Source of the DNA: JAZFYD01 sp036443405
GTDB lineage: Bacteria > Planctomycetota > PLA2
Length of the DNA: 6,637 nucleotides
Direction of reading: 5' to 3'
Assembly: GCA_036443405.1 (NCBI GenBank)
Contig: JAZFYD010000185.1
Span: forward strand, 1 to 6,637
This document shows, piece after piece, positions 1-5,987 of this stretch (its first letter is position 1; each line of letters opens with the position of its first letter). The position numbers and the translations under genes are program-made. The notes under the pieces are model-generated. The model was not told where the DNA came from, searched no databases, and worked only from the letters and a program-made list of their open reading frames with translations.

Positions 1-14
1 AAGGGACACCGCTA

Positions 15-63
15 GGTGATACCTGGGGTGATACGGATTGGGCGGGGTGATACGGGATTGGGC
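15..63. repeat. Short direct repeats with GGTGATAC core
   Basis: The core GGTGATAC occurs three times, at 15-22, 27-34 and 46-53. The last two copies sit in a longer tandem unit, GGGGTGATACGGATTGGGC at 25-43, repeated at 44-63 with one inserted G. A related GGGACACC lies at 3-10. The array is cut by the window edge, so its full length is unknown. It could be the end of an intergenic repeat array or a recombinase binding region; nothing in the sequence decides between these. Confidence 0.7.
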
Positions 64-80
64 GCGCCGTGCCGACCGAG

Positions 81-114
81 TTTGGACTTGAACTAACGAC
101 CCCCTGGTTGTCGA
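81..114 (-). pseudogene. Degenerate tRNA 3'-half-like fragment
   Basis: Read on the minus strand, 81-97 forms a T-arm with the canonical GTTCAAGTCC core. The 7-nt loop TTCAAGT is flanked by GTTAG and CCAAA, in which three of five T-stem pairs remain. It is preceded (98-114) by AGGGGGTC, a typical variable region, and by ACAACC, which resembles the 3' side of an anticodon arm. Upstream of that the similarity stops: there is no matching 5' anticodon stem, D-arm or acceptor stem, and no CCA end. Integrases often target tRNA 3' halves, and an integrase lies at 2558-3757, so an old attachment site is possible. The match is short and could be chance. Confidence 0.33.
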
Positions 115-267
115 TCCGTTTGGGATCTCCACCAGCAACAGCGCCGAAAGCGCGTGGCGGCCTTTGTTTGAGCGCGATTCTAGCGCAACGTTTCGACAGC
201 AACCATCACGCACTTCGTAACGTGCGTTCGCACGCTTGCGCGTTTCAACGGTGGCCGCGGGCGGTGC

Positions 268-281
268 TACGATTCCCGCCG
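268..281 (+). promoter_or_regulatory. Extended -10 promoter placed for a leaderless mRNA
   Basis: TGC-TACGAT (265-273) is an extended -10-like element. Seven bases separate the hexamer from the GTG at 281, so transcription would begin at or next to the start codon. No Shine-Dalgarno sequence precedes the GTG. No convincing -35 is visible; TTCAAC at 244-249 is the nearest candidate. Confidence 0.45.
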
Positions 282-940
282 TGCGGAAACGGGAAGTGTC
301 GGACAGTTGGATTCAGGCGATCGTCGTTCGGCCCGGGTTCGCGATTGCGGGTGCGCTGTTGTGGGAGTCCCGCAGCGGGCATGGCCTCGTCATCCTCGTT
401 CCTGTTCTCGCCGTCACCGTCTACCGCGCTCTCCGGCGACGCAAGCAGGAAGCACATCGCTTGAAGTACCGCGCAGCCTTTGTCACCACGATCGCATGCC
501 TCGTGTTTTTGTTGCGCCCGCCTGCGCCGGACCGTGTGCCGAACGATCTCGCGGAGCTACTGCTGCAGAAGTGGCTTGAGACGCCGCGGGCTACCGTCTA
601 CTTCGTTTCGGTCGACGGACAGGATCCGGGCGAGGAATTGTCCCGTCGCCTACGCGCGACCGGCGCAAGATTCAAGCCTCGCTCGAACGCCATGATCGGC
701 GGCATTGATTACCCCGAATCGGAAGACGAAAACCCCAAGTACAACTTCGTCAAGGATCGCGATACGGGCATGTACGGAACGATCCTTAGTGTCGAAAACC
801 TCGAGCGCCCGGGTCTCTTCACGCTCGAAGTCGATCGTGGATATCTCACGGGCGGTCTGAACGCGGGTGGCGAACGTAGCGTCGTGATGTACCTGTTCGG
901 CTGGCGCATCGTCGGCGCGACGGGGTTCTGGGCCGCTTGA
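281..940 (+). CDS. Hypothetical protein with two N-terminal membrane segments
   Basis: I do not recognise a named family. With the GTG start at 281 the product is 219 residues. An in-frame ATG at 236 would add 15 residues, but it lies upstream of the apparent promoter. Two hydrophobic segments stand out, at about residues 36-50 (LVILVPVLAVTVYRA) and 65-80 (AAFVTTIACLVFLLRP). They are separated by a strongly basic stretch (RRRKQEAHR), which suggests a cytoplasmic loop. The remaining part, about 103-219, is soluble. It ends in a strand-rich segment with a Gly-rich turn (LTGGLNAGGE) followed by a hydrophobic strand around W208 and W217, reminiscent of the small alpha+beta domains common in planctomycete hypothetical proteins. 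That resemblance is an impression, not a domain assignment. It ends with TGA, 126 nt before the next gene in the same direction. Confidence 0.62.
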   Translation: MRKREVSDSWIQAIVVRPGFAIAGALLWESRSGHGLVILVPVLAVTVYRALRRRKQEAHRLKYRAAFVTTIACLVFLLRPPAPDRVPNDLAELLLQKWLETPRATVYFVSVDGQDPGEELSRRLRATGARFKPRSNAMIGGIDYPESEDENPKYNFVKDRDTGMYGTILSVENLERPGLFTLEVDRGYLTGGLNAGGERSVVMYLFGWRIVGATGFWAA

Positions 941-1054
941 AACGTTAGGCGCTCTAGCGCGGCGAGACGGTGCGAATCCGGCCGCGGGGTCATTCGATGC
1001 GTCCGAAGATCAACGACGGCGACAGGGTTACCCCGTTCGGTCCCGCGACCCAGC

Positions 1055-1067
1055 TACACTGGTTTCA
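1055..1067 (+). promoter_or_regulatory. -10 promoter element placed for a leaderless mRNA
   Basis: TACACT at 1055-1060 is followed by exactly six bases and then the ATG at 1067, so the start codon would be the first transcribed triplet. There is no Shine-Dalgarno motif between them. A -35 hexamer is not obvious at the expected distance. The same arrangement is seen for the gene at 281. Confidence 0.5.
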
Positions 1068-2356
1068 TGTGGAGATGGGCTTGGCGGAGAAAGTGGCGGC
1101 TCCTTGCGCTGCTTGTGGTGCTGCCGGTATGCGGCTGGCTGATCTGGACTGCGGTCTTGCGTGCCGAGTTCGAAAGCCGCGTCCAGGCGCTGCGCGATGC
1201 CGGACACCCGGCGGATCTGGCCGACCTGATGGAGAAACCGGTACTGGACGAAAACAACGCGGCGGTGCTCTACGCCAAAGCCGCCCCAATGATCGGGGAG
1301 TTTCCCTGCGGGCTTGAATCCAAGAGGTATGGCGACGAACTCTACCCGGGTGAACTCGAAGAAGCGGCACGGTGGTTGGAATCCAAATCGGGTGTGGTCG
1401 CGCTGCTGCACGAAGCGGCCGCTAGGCCGTCGTGCGTGTTGGACATCGACTGGACGAAGGGGATCGACGCGGAGATCGAGTTCGGCTCGTGGTCGCACGA
1501 TTTCTCGTTCCTGTTGGAGGAATATGCGGAAAAGAAGGCCCAGGAGGGTGAGGTGCAGGAGGCGACCCGATGCGTTGAGACGATTTTCCGAATCGCCAAT
1601 CACACGCCGCCGGCGTGCACCTCTCTGTTTTGGCAGCGAGTTGGCCGCAACGTCACGGCAATGCAGGTACTCCGCAAAATCTCGACCGCAGATGCCTTTG
1701 ATCCGGCGGCAGCGCGAACCCGCTTTGACCCGTACATCGCGCTTGCCCTCGATCGCGAGCCTTTGACGACGGCTCTGCGCTGCGATCTAGCACTATCACT
1801 GTCCTTGAGCCGCGCATGGATCCGAGGCGGGAGTCCCATCCCGTTCTTGGAGCGCATGTCATTCGACAATGTATTGAACGAAACTCCGGACGAGGTCCGT
1901 TCCTCACGCAAAGTGATGGGTTGGTTCGCATCGACGTGGGTGATGCGTCCGTTCGCGATCCGCGACGGGATCTATCTGATTGAAGACTTCGAATACATCA
2001 CGGAACTGCTGGCCACTGAGGATCTGTCCGATCTCGAAAGTCGTGCCCGGGTGAAGCGCGGGCTGCCGTACGTTTTTGCGAGCGTGGCGACGCCAAACGT
2101 TGTGACTTTCGGCGCGTGGCTACGGGATGTCCGGGCCCACGTCGCCATCACACGCGCAGGACTTGATGCGTTGATCAGTCGCAAGAATACCGGCCATTTT
2201 CCCGCCGACCTGACCGGCAGTCCGTTGGACCCGTTCACCGACAAGCTGCTTCGCTATGAACGCCATGAGGATGGCACCGCCCGCATCGAGGCGGCCGTCC
2301 CCATCGAAGAGTGGCAGGACCGCGAGGAACACGAGATTGCCTGGGAATTGAAATAG
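1067..2356 (+). CDS. Hypothetical membrane-anchored protein
   Basis: This 429-residue protein has a basic N-terminus (MWRWAWRRKWR) followed by one membrane helix at about residues 11-30. It is therefore probably anchored in the inner membrane, with the large C-terminal part outside the cytoplasm. The middle is mainly helical, rich in Ala, Leu, Glu and Arg, and has no catalytic motif I can identify. The tail at about 357-404 runs AITRAGLDALISRKNTGHFP and then DPFTDKLLRYERHEDG. It matches a pattern I know from many planctomycete-type hypothetical proteins, in which a helix is followed by 'G.YP..L..L', 'DPF.gk.LrY' and a final 'dG' turn, similar in layout to GspG-like pseudopilin tails. The start is supported by the promoter immediately upstream and by the positive-inside anchor. 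The stop is TAG. The gene faces the integrase convergently across about 200 nt. No function is proposed. Confidence 0.8.
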   Translation: MWRWAWRRKWRLLALLVVLPVCGWLIWTAVLRAEFESRVQALRDAGHPADLADLMEKPVLDENNAAVLYAKAAPMIGEFPCGLESKRYGDELYPGELEEAARWLESKSGVVALLHEAAARPSCVLDIDWTKGIDAEIEFGSWSHDFSFLLEEYAEKKAQEGEVQEATRCVETIFRIANHTPPACTSLFWQRVGRNVTAMQVLRKISTADAFDPAAARTRFDPYIALALDREPLTTALRCDLALSLSLSRAWIRGGSPIPFLERMSFDNVLNETPDEVRSSRKVMGWFASTWVMRPFAIRDGIYLIEDFEYITELLATEDLSDLESRARVKRGLPYVFASVATPNVVTFGAWLRDVRAHVAITRAGLDALISRKNTGHFPADLTGSPLDPFTDKLLRYERHEDGTARIEAAVPIEEWQDREEHEIAWELK

Positions 2357-2513
2357 GGCTGCGCGTCAGGATGACGTTCGGCGCATTTGATGTTGTTCTG
2401 CTGTTAGACATGATGCGCGGGCGCTGACCACGGTGGCGACGCGCCTGGGGCCCGCTCGGCGCCCCTCGTGGGTCTTGCGCTGTGCGAACCGCGGCACGAA
2501 CCTCTCAGCGAAC

Positions 2514-2539
2514 GCAACACGAATGTGGATGTGTGTTGC
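2514..2539. repeat. 7-bp perfect inverted repeat downstream of integrase
   Basis: GCAACAC (2514-2520) and GTGTTGC (2533-2539) are perfect inverted copies around a 12-base spacer. They lie 19 bases beyond the integrase stop codon, in the 201-nt convergent gap between that gene and the hypothetical gene ending at 2356. No T-run follows on either strand, so it is not a clear intrinsic terminator. It could be a weak hairpin or a protein-binding site. The rest of 2357-2557 is GC-rich and shows no gene. Confidence 0.4.
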
Positions 2540-2557
2540 CTGTGGGCAGCAGAGCCA

Positions 2558-3757
2558 TCAGCTCGTCTTGGCGCGCGCCGCGTTTGCGTCCTTTGGCCCC
2601 GTCGCGCGCCCGACCGCCTCCGCCATCCGCTCAAGCTCCTCCGGCCTCGTGTGCGTGTAGTGTGCGGCCATATCGACCGTTTTGTGGCCAACCTGCGCAG
2701 AAATCGCGAACGCGTCGAACCCAAGATCCCGCAGGATCGATCGCGCCGTGTGCCGCAACGAGTGGAACGTCATCAACTCCTTCTTCGCCGCGGGGATCTC
2801 CTCGTTCGTGCAACTCGCGAGTGCCTTGCGAAGTCGCCGCCCAAGCGACTGCGCGTCCCACGGCTTTCTTCGTTTGCGATGGAACACCAGCGAGTGGGGG
2901 AGATGGCGAATCTTGCTGTCGCCACCAAGCACCTCGCGTAGCTGCGGCGTGAGGTAGGCACGCTTGCTCATGCCGATCTTCTCGTCGGCGGAACGCACCT
3001 CCATGTAGACGGGGCCGAGCTTCGGCCAGTGAATGTCGCCCCACGTAAGGTCCGTCAGGTCGCCAGCGCGCCAACCGGATTGGCCCGCCGCCAAGAAGAT
3101 GGGGTAGGCGTCGGGGCAGACGCGTTGGATGGCGTTCATGAGATGGTTGTATTCCGCGATCTCTAGCGCAATCGTCTCCTTGCGCCTTACGTGCGCGATG
3201 CGGCAGCGCGAGAACGGATCCCAATCGTCGTCCTCGACCCAGCCGCGGTCTTTCGCGTGGTGGATGATCGCGCTGGCCAAAGACAAATCGTTATTGACCG
3301 TTCCGCCCGCGGTGCCGTCTTTCAATCGCACGTTCACCCAGGCGCGCAGCTCCGGTTTTCCAAAGCTGCCGATGTCGAGCGAAGCCCACGGTGCGTTCTC
3401 AAGAACGGCTGCGCGGTACTTGTCCCCTTTGATCGTGCGCTTCTTCTTCAACCCCTCAGCTTCGATGTCCTTGAAGTAGAGCTCGATCAGCGAAGCGAAA
3501 GTCGTTCGCGACGTGCCGGGTATCGGCTCGTCCCAAACGTGCGCGATTGCCGAGTCGAGTTCCCACGCGTCCTGAAGAAGAACCCAAACACGACTGCAGA
3601 GCCTCTCACCCGCGAGCTTGGTCCGCCCTCCAAAGCGCGTGATGAATCGATATTTCCGCGAGCCGTCAGGCTTGCGCCCGATGCCCTTTCGGAAAACGCA
3701 CCACCAATTTTCGCGGTGGGGGATCTCGCGGACTGTGCCGAATCGACTTCTGGCCAT
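2558..3757 (-). CDS. Tyrosine recombinase / phage-type integrase
   Basis: This 399-residue site-specific recombinase should cut and rejoin DNA through a covalent phosphotyrosine. The N-terminal ~80 residues are basic and aromatic (ENWWCVFRKGIGRKP), as expected for an arm-type DNA-binding region. Residues about 84-185 form the SAM-like core-binding domain. Residues about 190-385 form the catalytic domain. Its key residues are all visible: Arg230 in GQSGWRAGDL, Lys260 in ADEKIG, His332 and Arg335 in FHSLRHT, His358 in VGHKT and the nucleophile Tyr367 in AAHYTHT. Length and domain order are normal for integrative-element integrases, and nothing suggests inactivation. The ATG at 3757 gives a start with few basic residues missing; GGAGG lies 10 nt upstream of it, at 3768-3772. 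A genomic island or prophage relative is likely, but no paired attachment sites are visible in the window. Confidence 0.93.
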   Translation of the reverse strand: MARSRFGTVREIPHRENWWCVFRKGIGRKPDGSRKYRFITRFGGRTKLAGERLCSRVWVLLQDAWELDSAIAHVWDEPIPGTSRTTFASLIELYFKDIEAEGLKKKRTIKGDKYRAAVLENAPWASLDIGSFGKPELRAWVNVRLKDGTAGGTVNNDLSLASAIIHHAKDRGWVEDDDWDPFSRCRIAHVRRKETIALEIAEYNHLMNAIQRVCPDAYPIFLAAGQSGWRAGDLTDLTWGDIHWPKLGPVYMEVRSADEKIGMSKRAYLTPQLREVLGGDSKIRHLPHSLVFHRKRRKPWDAQSLGRRLRKALASCTNEEIPAAKKELMTFHSLRHTARSILRDLGFDAFAISAQVGHKTVDMAAHYTHTRPEELERMAEAVGRATGPKDANAARAKTS

Positions 3758-3825
3758 GGCATTGGTACCTCCACGTCATCAGCTACCTCGCGGGGACACG
3801 ACATCAACGGTGAAGCGGTCGTCAT
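3757..3825 (-). pseudogene. Possible remnant of a helix-turn-helix excisionase
   Basis: A reading frame opens at an ATG (3825) with AAGGA eight bases upstream and reads MTTASPLMSCPREVADDVEV before entering the integrase start region out of frame. The segment PREVADDVEVP resembles the first helix and turn of HTH_17/excisionase proteins ('LLTPREVAdeLgVp'), which commonly precede integrase genes. The expected second helix (rTVyrW-like) is missing. The frame continues to 3487 inside the integrase without protein-like composition. It may be an internally deleted excisionase whose translation now feeds the integrase, or chance. Confidence 0.25.
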
Positions 3826-4021
3826 CGGGACCGTCCTTCGCGAATGCGGCCACGTCGGGGAATCGTTGCGCCTTTTTTCCGCCGGCGTGCCGCCGGAACG
3901 GGCTCGCGCTCCCGGGCGCTTGAGTTCTGGCGGCGCTTGATCCAATTCGGCCTCGCTGTCGCAGGCGTGCTGCGTCGCCCTCGCGATGTGGATTCCTCGG
4001 CTCCGGCGCGGACGACAGCGT

Positions 4022-4027
4022 TATCAT
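4022..4027 (+). promoter_or_regulatory. Candidate -10 element of the FG-GAP gene
   Basis: TATCAT at 4022-4027 would start transcription near 4034 and give a leader of about 30 nt containing the ribosome binding site. No good -35 is seen at 16-18 nt upstream, so support is weak. Confidence 0.28.
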
Positions 4028-4053
4028 CGAATTCCAGCGCTGCCATGCAGCGC

Positions 4054-4060
4054 GGGAGGT
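4054..4060 (+). promoter_or_regulatory. Strong ribosome binding site deciding the start at 4065
   Basis: GGGAGGT at 4054-4060 lies four bases before the ATG at 4065. This favours that ATG over an in-frame GTG at 4059, which overlaps the motif, and over an out-of-frame ATG at 4045. It contrasts with the leaderless-type starts of the two left-hand genes. Confidence 0.7.
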
Positions 4061-4064
4061 GCCA

Positions 4065-5237
4065 ATGTTTACGTCGTTGATCTTCAGCCTCTTGTTCGCT
4101 CCCGAGGCACCCATCTTCGAGGCACCCGAGCGCATGAAGGCGGCCGACCGATTCGTCCAGGTCGAGGCTCCCGGCTACGCCGCGCCGTGTTGGTACGACG
4201 TAGACGGGGACGGCGAGCCGGACCTCGTGGTCGGCCAGTTCCATGAGGGCAGGATCAACGTCTACCGTGGCCTCGGCCGTGGCAAGTTGGCGGAAGGGAA
4301 GTGGCTCCTGGCCGGGGGTGGGATCGCGCAGGTGCCGGGCGTGTGGTGATGCACGTCGTCGACGCCACAGTTCGTGGACGTCAACGGCGACGGCAAGCTC
4401 GACATCCTTTCCGGCTCCTACTCGCGGCGAATTAGCGACATGGCAGGGCTCTTCCATGTGCTCTCCGGGAATCCCGACGGGACGTTTCAGAAGCCACGGC
4501 CCCTCGCCGGGACCGACGGCGAGCCCCTCACCCTTCCGGCCGGAGAGGAGCGGCGGAACATTATCGATAATATCTGCACACGCCCCTTCGCGTGCGACCT
4601 CAACGGCGACGGGAAGCTCGACCTCGTTGTAGGCAACTTCCGCGGCACCTTCGGCTTCTTCCAGGGGGAGGGCGCGGGCAAGTTCCGCCCGCAAGCGACT
4701 TGGCTTGAGGCGGACGGCAGCGCCTTGGCGGTCGAATACCACAGCGACCCCTACTTGGTCGATTGGGACGGGGACGGCGACCTCGACCTCCTCAGCGGCT
4801 CCAGCGCAGGCGGGGCTTTCCTTTTCGCCAACGTGGGTACGAAGACCGCGCCCAAGTTCGGTCCGCGGCAGATGCTGGTGCCGCCCGCGGTACCCGCCGC
4901 CGGTGCACAGCAGCTCGGCGACGCCCACTACGTCGCGCCCGCGCGCGACACGCGCGTTTGGGCCGCCGACATTGACGGCAACGGGAAGCTCGACCTTCTC
5001 CTCGGCGACTCGGTCACGCTCTACTACGTGGCATCCGGTGTTGACGCGGCCACGGCTCGGGCGAAGGATGTGAAGTGGAAGAAGAAGCAGCAGGTGCACA
5101 TGGGGGCTTACCCGCAGAATGGTGACGCTGCGGCCATGAAGAAGTGGCAGGAGAACTACCGGAAGCTCGAAGCCGAACGAAAAGCGTTCGTGCGGGAGGA
5201 GAAGACAGGCTTCGTCTGGCTCTTTCGCCGGAAGTGA
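4065..5237 (+). CDS. Secreted FG-GAP/VCBS repeat protein with in-frame TGA, candidate selenoprotein
   Basis: Read through one TGA (codon 95, 4347-4349), this frame gives 390 residues. It starts with a short hydrophobic signal-like segment (MFTSLIFSLLFAPEAP), so it is probably exported. Five calcium-binding DxDxDGxxD loops follow at about residues 45-53, 105-113, 178-186, 233-241 and 302-310. Each is followed by a hydrophobic strand and Gly (LVVGQF, ILSGSY, LVVGNF, LLSGSS, LLLGDS), the FG-GAP/VCBS beta-propeller pattern. A charged helical tail ends in FVWLFRRK. The TGA falls in VPGVW-[TGA]-CTSSTPQF, between blades one and two, next to Cys96; other cysteines are at 42, 171 and 177. There is no frameshift, and repeat spacing and codon use are the same on both sides. 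TGA is used as a normal stop by this gene, the first hypothetical gene and both recombinases, so a recoded Trp code is excluded. I infer selenocysteine insertion from the hairpin just downstream. The alternative is a nonsense-mutated Cys codon giving a truncated 94-residue product. The substrate and role are unknown. Confidence 0.8.
4355..4388 (+). promoter_or_regulatory. Candidate bacterial SECIS hairpin after the in-frame TGA
   Basis: The hairpin starts 6 nt after the TGA. Outer stem 4355-4359 pairs with 4384-4388 (one G-U), then a C-A mismatch (4360/4383). Inner stem GACG (4361-4364) pairs with CGTC (4379-4382), A4378 is bulged, and CCAC (4365-4368) pairs with GTGG (4374-4377). The loop AGUUC (4369-4373) starts 19 nt after the TGA. 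Bacterial SECIS elements are known to place the apical loop about 16-37 nt after UGA, with a G in the first two loop positions. The E. coli fdhF loop is AGGUCU, also closed by C-G. Stable hairpins are common in GC-rich coding DNA, so this is supportive rather than decisive. Confidence 0.55.
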
Positions 5238-5285
5238 AGGTTACGGCACGGGCTCCAATTCCGGCCGCGGGCGGCGCTCCCGCCT

Positions 5286-5987
5286 TCAGCTTCGCCCCAG
5301 AGCAGGTGATGCGGCCGTCCGCATCACCGACCGCACCGTCCCAAAAAACCACTCCCGCCCGGTCCGCGGGTTGAGAGTCCCCTCCCGGTTGAGCGCAGTC
5401 GCGATCGCAAAGCACTTCTTCCCCTCGCCTTGCAGATCGCGAATCCGCTGAAGAATCGTCTGCTCCGCCGCAACCTCAACGACGCGTCCATCCTCGAACC
5501 GAAACCCAAACGGCGGTTTTCCCGAGATCCGTTTCCCCTGGCGCCGAAGCTCCGCCATCGCGGATTTCGTTCTTTCGGCGGCCTGTTCCCTTTCAAGTTG
5601 CGCCATCGCCGCGAGCAAGGTTACGACGAAACGTCCCGCCGGCGATGAGGTGTCCAGCCGCTCGTCGATTGAATGCAACGCCCAATGCTCCCGTTCGGCA
5701 CGGGCGACTAGATCGAGTACGTCGGAGGTTGTTCGCGACAACCGATCCAATTTCACCGCCACAAGTCCCGTTGCCTCGCCCCGTTTGAGCGAAAGTAGCG
5801 CCCGTTGAAGAGCGGGCCGATTGCCGGTGCGACGAGCGGACAGCCCCGCGTCCGTTTCGACGCGGACCAAGGTGAGCGCGTGTGCGTGGCAATACGCCTG
5901 CAAGCGGTGGCGTTGCGCGTCGAGGCTGACTCCCGTCTCGGCTTGCTCGATTGTCGAGACGCGCGCGTAGCCGACGACCTTATCCAC
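5286..5987 (-). CDS. Small serine recombinase (resolvase/invertase family)
   Basis: Starting from the GTG at 5987 the product has 233 residues and begins DKVVGYARVSTIEQ, the standard N-terminus of serine recombinases. The nucleophile is Ser11, with Arg9 beside it. The second active-site motif KLDRLSRT is at 79-86, with Asp81, Arg82 and Arg85. The long dimerisation helix with AMAQLEREQAAERT covers about 127-140. A C-terminal DNA-binding segment follows (about 158-225), with an HTH-like part around ILQRIRDLQGEGKK to TALNREG. Such enzymes invert, resolve or integrate DNA through a phosphoserine link. The GTG is chosen because AAAAGG lies six bases upstream and the YARVS motif sits at the usual distance. 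The same frame extends upstream to an ATG at 6206, but that part is Pro/Thr/Ser-rich and belongs to the overlapping small gene in another frame. The stop lies 48 nt from the convergent FG-GAP gene. Confidence 0.92.
   Translation of the reverse strand: MDKVVGYARVSTIEQAETGVSLDAQRHRLQAYCHAHALTLVRVETDAGLSARRTGNRPALQRALLSLKRGEATGLVAVKLDRLSRTTSDVLDLVARAEREHWALHSIDERLDTSSPAGRFVVTLLAAMAQLEREQAAERTKSAMAELRRQGKRISGKPPFGFRFEDGRVVEVAAEQTILQRIRDLQGEGKKCFAIATALNREGTLNPRTGREWFFGTVRSVMRTAASPALGRS

Larger units (their letters stand above)
3758..4064. other. Divergent intergenic region between integrase and FG-GAP gene
   Basis: Apart from the possible excisionase stump next to the integrase, I see no gene in these 307 nt. 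It holds a T-run (3873-3878) overlapping the start of an imperfect inverted repeat at 3877-3898, in which TTCCG pairs with CGGAA, with a mismatch and a further three to four pairs. The T-run precedes rather than follows the hairpin, so this is not a normal terminator for either strand. The region must contain the outward promoters for both flanking genes. Confidence 0.5.

Noticed and set aside
1..63. CRISPR array
   Set aside because: The repeats are short and nearly contiguous, with no regular spacers and no cas gene.
1028..1603. 191-codon minus-strand open frame within the hypothetical gene at 1067-2356
   Set aside because: It lies entirely opposite the left part of a well-supported gene with its own promoter, and it has no ribosome binding site or recognisable protein features.
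3873..3898. T-run with GC-rich inverted repeat as an intrinsic terminator
   Set aside because: The T-run precedes the hairpin on the plus strand and reads as an A-run on the minus strand, so neither orientation fits.
4347..4349. TGA read as tryptophan through an alternative genetic code
   Set aside because: Four genes in the window end in TGA, and Trp is encoded by TGG throughout.
3822..5099. Long 425-codon open frame on the minus strand opposite the FG-GAP gene
   Set aside because: It is an antisense shadow of a GC-rich gene. Its repeated VELPVAV-like strings are the reverse reading of the DGDGKLD codons, and the plus strand carries the recognisable repeats.
4374..5237. Treating the part after the TGA as an independent gene starting at GTG 4374
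   Set aside because: The GTG lies inside a calcium-loop repeat (VDVNGDG) and has no ribosome binding site or signal peptide. The frame is the same as the upstream part, so it is one interrupted gene.
5270..5284. GGCGG/CCGCC hairpin between the convergent FG-GAP and recombinase genes as a terminator
   Set aside because: The stem has only five pairs and no T-run follows on either strand.
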